From Mallotus nudiflorus (taxonomy: Eukaryota > Streptophyta > Magnoliopsida > Malpighiales > Euphorbiaceae), in the NCBI GenBank assembly GCA_947683625.1, contig CANTUR010000037.1:3000501-3064500 (forward strand): a stretch of 64,000 nucleotides of DNA. Reading direction: 5' to 3'. The position numbers and the translations under genes were made by a program. Each line of letters starts with the position of its first letter. The stretch's first letter is position 1. This document shows positions 56,690-64,000 of the stretch, one piece after another. The notes beneath the pieces were generated by a model. The model had not been told where the DNA came from. It did not search any database and saw only the letters and a program-made list of their open reading frames with translations.

Positions 56690-57212
56690 GATAGCTAAGT
56701 TTACTGTACCATTGATACTATAATTTTATTTTATTTTTCAAAATGGTATCAGATTTTTAATTTTTTTTATTCAATTACTAAAGTTCTATTTTTTTTTAAG
56801 TTAAAGTATTTCGAACATATCCGATCAAATTTAATATACATGATAGGAATAATAAACATATTTTTCGTATATTCGCTATGTAAGTATCTCATTAAACATG
56901 CTAATGATCTTATTGGGCCCATAGAATAAAATTTGTTTGTGAGCCCTATAAAATAAACTTTTAGTAAATTTATTTTATGAAGGCCACAAAATAATTAGAC
57001 TGCTTAATAGGATATTTACATGACGAATATATTAAAAATATACTTATTATGGCCGCCGTGTATGCTAAATTTGATTGAATATGTTCGAGGTACTTTAACT
57101 TGAAATAAAAATAAAACTTTAGTAACTGAAAAGAAAAAAATTAAAAATTTGATACCATTTTGATACATAAGGCAACATTATGGTATCATCAGTGTAATAA
57201 ACCCCAATTAGC
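56690..57212. mobile_element. Foldback (long-inverted-repeat) element 2
   Basis: The whole ~520 bp is one imperfect palindrome centred near 56955. The left arm has ACCATTGATACTA, AAAATGGTATCAGATTTTTAA, GAACATATCCGATCAAATTTA and ATTGGGCCCATAGAATAAAATTTG-type blocks, in parts. The right arm repeats them in reverse complement. Arms are about 80-85 percent alike by eye. No coding capacity. A third, single arm of the same repeat lies at 59920-60115. Confidence 0.85.
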
Positions 57213-57544
57213 ACATATTAACTTTTCAAAAAAAAAAATTCAATCTAGTCCAAAATAGTATTCTTTAACTAATTTATCTTAAAATTTGTATACATTGACT
57301 AATTTAAGATATGAAAGATAAATTAGTAAAAATTACATTTACAACTTTTATTTTTCTAGAAATTAATATTCAGTTTAAAAATAAATTCAAAATAATAAAT
57401 TAAAATATATATTATATTTTTAATTTTTTACATAATTTTAAATTAAAATGACCAATTATTTTTTAAAAATTAAAATATTAAGTTGTATTTATTCAACTTT
57501 TTAATTATAATCTAATATTGCTCATATATATGATTAAATTAGCC

Positions 57545-59250
57545 AAATTGTCTATATTGATGATATCATCATGAAAAGCCAAAATGTGGAGGATCATCCT
57601 AGCAATTCAGACAAAATCCTCTAAATTCTAGACAAATATAAGTTCAAACTCAATCCAGATTAGTGTGTTTTTGGAGTAAAAGTTGGAAAAATTCTAGGGT
57701 TTATAATCCCTCAATGCATAATCAAAACAAAATAAAAAAAGATGAAGACTATTTTGAATATAAGATCCCCAACAACTTTAAACAAGCTTTAGAAGCTTAA
57801 TGGAAGAATAACGACACTTAAAAGATTCATTTCATGTTTGGCAAAGCGTAGCCTTCCACTATTTAGAGCATTAAAAATACTAAGAAATTTGAGTGAAGTA
57901 AAGATTGCCAATAAGCATTTAAAGGTATCAAGAGATTCTTATCTTCTTTACATTACTTAGAAGGCATATACCTAGAGGAGTACTTTATTCATATCTTTCA
58001 ACTAGACACGAGTCCATTGGTTCTCTTTTAGTCAAGGAATATACTATGTGGGTAAAGTCTTAAGTGGACTAGAGGTCAAATACCTAAAGCTTGGCAAATT
58101 ACCTTTGACTGTAGTCCATACAACTCAAGAACTTAGATATTACTTTCAGGCACATTTTATCATCATCCGGACTAATTTTCCACTAAGGAAGGTGTTGTAA
58201 AGACCTAAAACATCTAGACAACTAGTTAAATGATTGGTGCAATTGGGAGAGTTTGATATCACTTATGAATCCAAGCAACAAATTAAGGCTCAAGAACTCT
58301 TCGATTTCATTTAAAAAATCAATCAACAACATACTAGACAAAACTTATTCAGTATGGAAATTGTATATTGATGAAGTGGTTGAAGCTCAAAGGTTCGGTA
58401 TAGGAGTAACACTTGTAAGACGTAGAAAAATCAAGATACAATATGCTATTCGGATCACATTTATAGCCACCAATAATGTCGTTGAATATGAAACTTTAAT
58501 CACTGGCCTCAAACTAGCAAACGAAGTTTGAGTAGAGCATTTAAAGATATTTTATGACTCTCAGCTAGTTGTCAATCAAATAAAATAATATTCATTACAA
58601 AGGACTCAAATATGATAAAATACTTTGAGAATGTAAATCAACTCCCGAAGAAGCTAGAACTTTAAGGAGGAAAGTGAGAAATAAAAATAAATACCCAGAG
58701 ATCAAAATAGTGAGGTAGACACTTTGGCAAAGTTAGCATCTAAAAATGGACAATTATTCTAAAACTTGATTTTGAATGAGGAATTAATTAGGCCAAGTAC
58801 AAAGGAAGTTGAAGTATTCACTAGTAAAGAAATTGTTAAGTGGATGAAACTAATAATATAATACTTAGAAGATGGAACATTACCAAATAATAAATCTAAG
58901 CACGGAAGCTGAGAGTTAAAGCATCACATTACTTAAGGAAAAAGATCACTAACTCATCCTTAGACAAAGTAATTGTCTCCAAAAGAGGGAAACAATGTTT
59001 TAAAAGAAATCCATAAAGGTATATATGGTGCCCATAAGGCTGAGACTCTTTGGTTAGCAAGGTTATGCTACGAGGCTATTACTGGCCAACTATGTCTAAG
59101 GATGCATTACAACTTGTTCATAACTGCTTAAAGTGTCAACAATATACCAAGTTATCTTATAAGCATGTTAACTCATAACATCCAATTAGAAGTACATAGC
59201 CTTTTGCTATTTGGGGAAAGGACATACTAAGTCCATTCTTAATTTCCACT
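57545..59250 (+). pseudogene. Decayed Ty3/gypsy (Tat/Ogre-like) pol fragment
   Basis: Conceptual plus-strand translation in shifting frames gives, in order, an RT end with VYIDDIIMKSQ (catalytic YIDD) and KFKLNPD-stop-CVFGVKVGK. Next comes an RNase H region with YYVGKVLSGLEVKYLKLGKL, RYYFQAHFIIIRTNFPLRKVL and GEFDITYESKQQIKAQ. A second RNase H-like domain follows in the open stretch 58253-58531 (WKLYIDEVV, GIGVTLV, IQYAIRITFIATNNVVEYETLITGLKLA), then FYDSQLVVNQIK. An integrase start (PFAIWGKDI) appears near 59210. The extra RNase H with NNVVEYE-type sequence points to the Tat/Ogre group. Many stops; no LTRs identified. Confidence 0.8.
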
Positions 59251-59270
59251 ACTCAGAAAAAAAAGTCCAA

Positions 59271-59480
59271 CACTACATGTGCTCGACTTGTGCTCAGCAC
59301 CACTAGTGTGCTCAGCTCATCAGCACTACACATGCTTGGCTTATGCTCAACACCTCCAATGTGCTCAGCTTATCAGCACTCTATGCATGTTCAAAAGAAA
59401 CTTCCAGTATTGTGTGTGCTCGGCTTATACTCCACACCGTCAGCGTGCTTAAAATTTATTGGCACTAAAGGTGCTCGATT
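59271..59480 (+). repeat. 53-bp tandem array
   Basis: Units begin at 59271, 59324 and 59377 with exact 53-bp spacing and read about CACTACATGTGCTCGACTTG followed by TGCTCAGCACC and GTGTGCTCAGCTCATCAG. The third unit is cut short and diverged copies continue to about 59480. It lies directly after the integrase start of the Tat-like fragment. Confidence 0.85.
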
Positions 59481-61087
59481 TAACGTGAAAGACCATACAG
59501 GGACTCACCGACACTAAAGATGTTGATTTCAAAAAGACAATTCAGTAATCAACATAAATCTAGATTATTCAAATATCAATATCTGAGTAACACTCGAGAA
59601 AGGGAGACTCTTGATATCCCATATGCATACTTAGGCTCAAAATGAAGGCCCAATATTCTAAAATTCAAAATGAATCTAAATTCATAAAGGAAAAGATACC
59701 CAAATCAACAAGGAACACCAATCCTGTTAGGACAAAGATTATCAAGAATAACAAAATTCAAATCCATCCAAGTTTGAGTCAAATATTTCTCTACATATAC
59801 CTTTCATCTATGCATTATTCATTCCAAAACTTGTATAACATTCTTTGCATTCTACATATTCCCTCACCTACTCTATACTAACTTAAGCATTAGAATCTTT
59901 GTGGAGACATCCTATAAGGGTTTATTGCACCAATGGTATCTTAACTTTGCCATATATTTCATTTTGATACTAGATTTTTAATTTTTTTCCTTTCAATTAT
60001 TGAAATTCTATTTTTGTTTCATGTTAAAGTAACTCGAGCATATCTGATCAAATTTAGTATATGTGACAGCTTGAATAAACATATTCTTAATATATTCTCC
60101 ACGCAACCATCCCAGTAAGCACTCTTGTCATTTTATGGATAATAGAAAACAAAATTACTAATTATTAAGATTTTTATATTTTATAGAAAAATATATTATT
60201 AGAAATTTAAATAAATTTCCGTAAATTTTTATAATTTGATTTCCAACTAATAATAAAGGTTAACAAAAAAAATCCATCTCATCCTATACAATTTAATTTT
60301 TATAAAATTTTCTTTTAAAATTTTTGCATAAAAAACATATTTAAAACTTTTTTAATGTAATGTAAGCATGAGTAACTTACATAAATATGAAAAATAAATA
60401 ATTATATTATACTTTTGTTAAATAAAAAAGTTTAAATATTTTTTAAAAAATTAATGTTTAAATATTCTTAATTTTCTTTAAGAATAAATTTCTTTCTCAT
60501 TACGATCATTAGGGTAATAATGCACTTTTAATTAATATTTTTTTTTCACTTGTGTTAGAAACTATGGATTCATTAAAGATGAGAAAGAGCACCACCGTAT
60601 ATAAGAAAAGTTTAAATACATAGTTTTCAAATTAAATGATATCGATGTATTTGTACATTAAAAATATAATTTATGCCCGATGTGTGATTATGTCCAAAAA
60701 AATCAAAGGTGCATTTGTACCATTTTCTATTTTAAAAATAAAAATATTTAGAAAAATTTTAAATTTTAATATTTAGATATCAAAAAAAGTTGTATAATAT
60801 GAAAAAAAAAAAAGTAATTGCCCCTTATTTCTTATTTTAATGATAAATGACGTTGATTAGTTAGTATATTGTCAATTCCTTTTGCAACTATTCATTGCGT
60901 GTACAGGCCAAAGCTGGAAACTGTAATGGTATCAGACCCTCCTCAGCACTAATGATTTTCCTAAACTCAACTGCTTCATTAATTTAAAAACAAATTTTTA
61001 TAATGAAAACAAAGAAATAATAATTCATTAGGATCCTAATAACATTTACAGTTGTATAAATTTTAAAAAAAATTTCCATTAGTCAAA
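59481..61087. other. AT-rich noncoding stretch
   Basis: No gene is seen. It contains a single arm (59920-60115) of the foldback repeat at 56690-57212. The rest is AT-rich without recognisable structure. Confidence 0.5.
59920..60115 (+). repeat. Single arm of foldback repeat 2
   Basis: It begins GGTTTATTGCACCAATGGTATC and continues TTTTGATACTAGATTTTTAA and TCTGATCAAATTTAGTATA, matching the left arm of the element at 56690. No opposing arm is seen to the right, so it is probably truncated. Confidence 0.75.
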
Positions 61088-62085
61088 TCAATTTTTTGTT
61101 AAACAACCATTAAAATTAAATTTTTTTTTTACATTTTAATCCTAAAATTTGAAAATTATTTATATTTTAAATAAATAATTTTATTTTTATTTATAATTTA
61201 TTATCTTATTAAATTTTCATAATAATTGTATTTACTCAATAAAAATAATATCAAAAAATTTAAAATATTTTTTCTTAAATTATTAGTTTCAATAATGATG
61301 ACAAATAAAATTAATCAAGTAATTTTCTATTTTAAATTCAATTGAGTTTAAACATTATTTAAAATATAACACAAATTATAATATTGTCAAAATTGATTGA
61401 GTTTTATCCATATAAAAAGTATTTTTATTTTTTATTTTTTGATATTATTTTAGTGAGTTATATAATTATTAAATATTAAGAATGTTGTTATCACTAAAAT
61501 AATATCAAAAATTAAAAATAAAAAATATTTTTTCTTAAATTACTAGTTTAATAAGCAATGTTAAATAAAATTAATTTAAATTTTAAATATATAATTTTAA
61601 TTAATATATTCTAAATGAATAAATTTTGTATATAGATAAATCTCAATTAATTTTGAAAATGTTATAATTTTTATTATATTTTAAATAATGTTTAAACTCA
61701 ATTGAATTCAATAGATATTTAAATTCTAACACAAATTATAATGTTGACAAAACTAATTAAATTTATTTAAATATAAAAAAATTTTATCCGTATATGATAT
61801 ATTAATTAAAATTATTTATTTTAAATTATTAAAATAATACTTGATTAATTTTATTTGTTATTGTATTGAAACTAACAATTTAAGAAATAAATATTTTTAA
61901 TTCTTAATTTTTAATTTTTTGATATTATTTTTACCGAGTAAATACAATTATTATGAAAATTTAATAATATAATAAATTATAAATAAAAATATATTTATTT
62001 ATTTAAAATATAAAAATTTTCAAATTTTAGGGCAAAAATATTAAAAAAAAAAATTAATTTTAATGATTGACAAATGAAAAATTGG
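61088..62085. mobile_element. Long-inverted-repeat element 3 (~1 kb)
   Basis: Left arm blocks such as CAACCATTAAAATTAAATTT, CCTAAAATTTGAAAATT, TTTTCATAATAATTGTATTT and AAATAAAATTAATCAAG return in reverse complement in the right arm (61830-62070). The arms exceed 200 bp and look about 85 percent alike. The centre also has an inner inverted pair based on ATTATTTAAAATATAACACAAATTATAATATTG, in parts. Extremely AT-rich and without coding capacity. Confidence 0.8.
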
Positions 62086-62482
62086 TTGGAGTAATAGATA
62101 TACTCATGAAAAAACTTTTTAAATCTTATTCAAAGCATCCCGTTTGTTTCTTTTTTCTTCCACCGAAGGTCTCTTGGATATTCTCAAAGTTCCCGGCAAC
62201 CATTGGCCTTCCATGGCCAAGGGCGTCTTTTTCTATTTATTTTTCTTTCTTTCTTATTTTTCATTGTTTTTTTAGTGTTCTCGTTGTTTTCCTTTAATTG
62301 TATTTTGCGAACATTTATTTTCTTTTGTTGTTCTCAACTAGATCATTCGTCGATTTCAATTGTTATTGCTTTCTTCCACCATCAATGGTGCTATAAAACT
62401 TTCAATTTTAAAAACAGTTTTTTGATTTAAAGGAGAGTGAATGATTTTTAAGGGTGTTGTGTTTTCAAGTTTATGTGTGTTG
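62086..62482. other. Noncoding stretch
   Basis: A moderately GC-richer stretch (62140-62230) holds no recognisable domain; the open frames here are short and phenylalanine-rich. Confidence 0.5.
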
Positions 62483-62688
62483 TGTTGAGGAAGTAAATAT
62501 TTTTATTGTATATATTAGGAAGTAAATATTTGTATACAATTAGAAATAAAGTTCTATTCTATTTAAGATGTTATTCTATTTCTAATTAGGTTGTGATTAG
62601 GATTCCTGTGGGTGTAACCCTTTTTTGAATATTATGAAAAAATATTTCCTTTGAATTTTCTCTCTTTTTCTTTGAATTTTATTCTTCA
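62483..62688 (+). repeat. 5' LTR of a second copia element
   Basis: TGTTGAGGAAG to TTCTTCA, about 206 bp, with TG...CA ends. It is followed directly by a primer-binding site and then gag. The start is placed by the TG and the partial inverted match to the end; the partner LTR lies outside the window, so the left edge is tentative. Confidence 0.6.
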
Positions 62689-62700
62689 TGGTATCAAAGC
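62689..62700 (+). other. Primer-binding site of second copia element
   Basis: TGGTATCAAAGC matches the plant initiator-Met site TGGTATCAGAGC at 11 of 12 bases and begins right after the LTR. Confidence 0.8.
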
Positions 62701-62779
62701 ATACCCATTGAAATCGAATTTTTTATTGAATTCTTGCAAATCGTATTTTTTCTTTTGAATCATTTGAATCTTTAAAATC

Positions 62780-64000
62780 ATGACCACCGAAAACACATCC
62801 ATCGTATCCCATGGAACACTCAATTTTATTCAAACCCTTCAAGATAATTCTTCCTTTCCCACAGGAATTATTCTTGATGATACGAACTATATTCTATGGT
62901 GACAGATCATGGAGATGCGAATTGGAGCCAAAAATAAATCTGGTTTTTTTAATGGCATTATGCCAAAGCCACCAGCTTGAGATAAAGCGTTGGAAACTTG
63001 GCTCCTTGATAATAATCGAGTAAAAAATTGGTTGATTGACTCCATGAGTCCGACATTGATGCAGAGATTCATCCGTCTTCCAACAACAAAGGAGATATGG
63101 GATGCTGTCTCAAAAACATTCTATAATGGATCAGACGAAACTCAGTTATTTGAATTGAACCGAAAATCATTCACTACACGTCAGAATGGTAAGCCATTAC
63201 CTGTATACTATAATGAACTGATTGGAATATTTCAGGAAATTGATGCCCGGAAGTGTGCACAAGGGGAGGATGTCAATGGAGTAGTATCACTCTATAAACA
63301 TATTACCCGGCTTCGAACACATATTTTCCTAGCCGGGCTTGATTCTGAATTTAATAATGCTCAAAGTGAAATACTCCGAAAGGATCCACCTCTTGATCTC
63401 GAGTCTAGTTATGCATATGTCCGGCGGGATCACAACCAGCGACATATGATGGAATAGCCGAAGATACTGTTGGACAATTCTATACTTGTAGCAGCTCAGA
63501 CTTGTCCCCAATTCAAAGGAAAAATACCGAGTAAGCCCATCACATACACCTGTACTCATTATGGCGAAGTTGGACACTCCAAGGAACGGTGCTATGAAAT
63601 TGTGGGATATCTGGAATGGTGGGATTTCAATAAAAAGCCTCGTAAGAAGCTCGGTAAGGCTGTAATTCCTACTTCTACTAAACCAAGTGGTGATCTTGAT
63701 ACCACTTCAGGTATGACAAATCTTACTCGAAATAATACATGGATTATTGATACAGGTGCTACTGATCATATGACAAACTCCACCCACCATCTTACATCTA
63801 TCCGTCTATCAACCCAATAAGATATTCTAACTGCTAATGGAGGCATAGCACCAGTCACTCATGAGGTATCAGTATCTAACTCTGACTCTCTTAATTTAGA
63901 TAATGTTCTTGTTGTTCCATCTTTTTCTTGTAATATACTATCTGTTGACCAAATCACTTAAAGCTTGAATTGCACTGTCAAGTTTTGGCCTAATTATTGT
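62780..64000 (+). pseudogene. Second copia gag-pol, decayed and cut by window end
   Basis: From ATG 62780 one frame runs to the window end, interrupted only by stop codons (near 62900, 62979, 63456, 63819 and 63960). Visible features are the Gag start with LDDTNYILW, WLIDSMSPTLMQRFIRLPTTKEIWDAV and LYKHITRLRTHIFLAGLDSEF. A zinc knuckle follows in which the second Cys reads Tyr (CTHYGEVGHSKERC). The protease active site WIIDTGATDHM lies near 63740. Gag and pol are in the same frame here, unlike the copia element at 8669. The lack of frameshifts suggests moderate age. Integrase, RT and the 3' LTR lie beyond the window. Confidence 0.88.

Noticed and set aside
1..64000. tRNA or rRNA genes
   Set aside because: I saw no cloverleaf-like GGTTCGAATCC-type box pairs or rRNA core sequence on either strand by reading; a dedicated scan would be needed to exclude a tRNA fully.

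Overview
The window looks like a repeat-rich, AT-rich eudicot-type plant nuclear region. Every protein domain I can recognise belongs to a transposable element: Ty1/copia, Ty3/gypsy, plant L1-type LINE and hAT. The rest is long AT-rich sequence with (AT)n and (GT)n microsatellites. I find no convincing host protein-coding gene, rRNA, tRNA, CRISPR array or prokaryotic operon.

Layout. Two long LTR-like blocks lie at 920-4145 (flanked by a 5-bp duplication, GTAAC) and 4310-7583. A young, apparently complete Ty1/copia element fills 8669-15054. It has two 315-bp LTRs differing at two sites, ATATA target duplications, an intact gag, an intact pol and an unusual leader. A four-copy minisatellite (15264-15517) and a long-inverted-repeat element (16182-17005) follow. 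The stretch 17006-20430 has no recognisable gene. A broken LINE lies at 20430-21345 and another solo LTR at 22022-25103 (TGAAC duplication). A decayed hAT transposase (26376-28070, minus strand) is followed by a solo LTR at 28779-31652. CACTA-like ends with subterminal repeats occupy about 31940-34349. From 34350 to 42033 I see only noncoding AT-rich DNA and minor repeats.

A decayed Ty3/gypsy chromovirus (minus strand) spans 42034-55616. Its PBS, gag, protease, RT, RNase H, integrase, chromodomain-like tail and PPT can all be traced. Its 3' LTR is split by a nested solo LTR of a second, related family (44902-48090). Further right come a foldback element (56690-57212), a Tat/Ogre-like gypsy fragment (57545-59250) with a 53-bp tandem array, another large foldback element (61088-62085), and the 5' part of a second, decayed copia element (62483 to the window end).

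The most interesting signals are three. (1) The ~3-kb LTRs of the two related gypsy families keep the same apparent exon/intron plan on their sense strand in seven copies: donor, ~0.9-kb intron, acceptor, exon, donor, ~0.7-0.9-kb intron, acceptor. (2) The young copia leader carries a duplicated 18-bp PBS-region sequence flanking a module with a plant snRNA-type upstream sequence element, a TATA box at Pol III-like spacing and a downstream hairpin. (3) The same leader has a second TATA box and a 55-codon ORF for a two-helix hydrophobic peptide just before gag. All three are read from sequence only and need transcript data.
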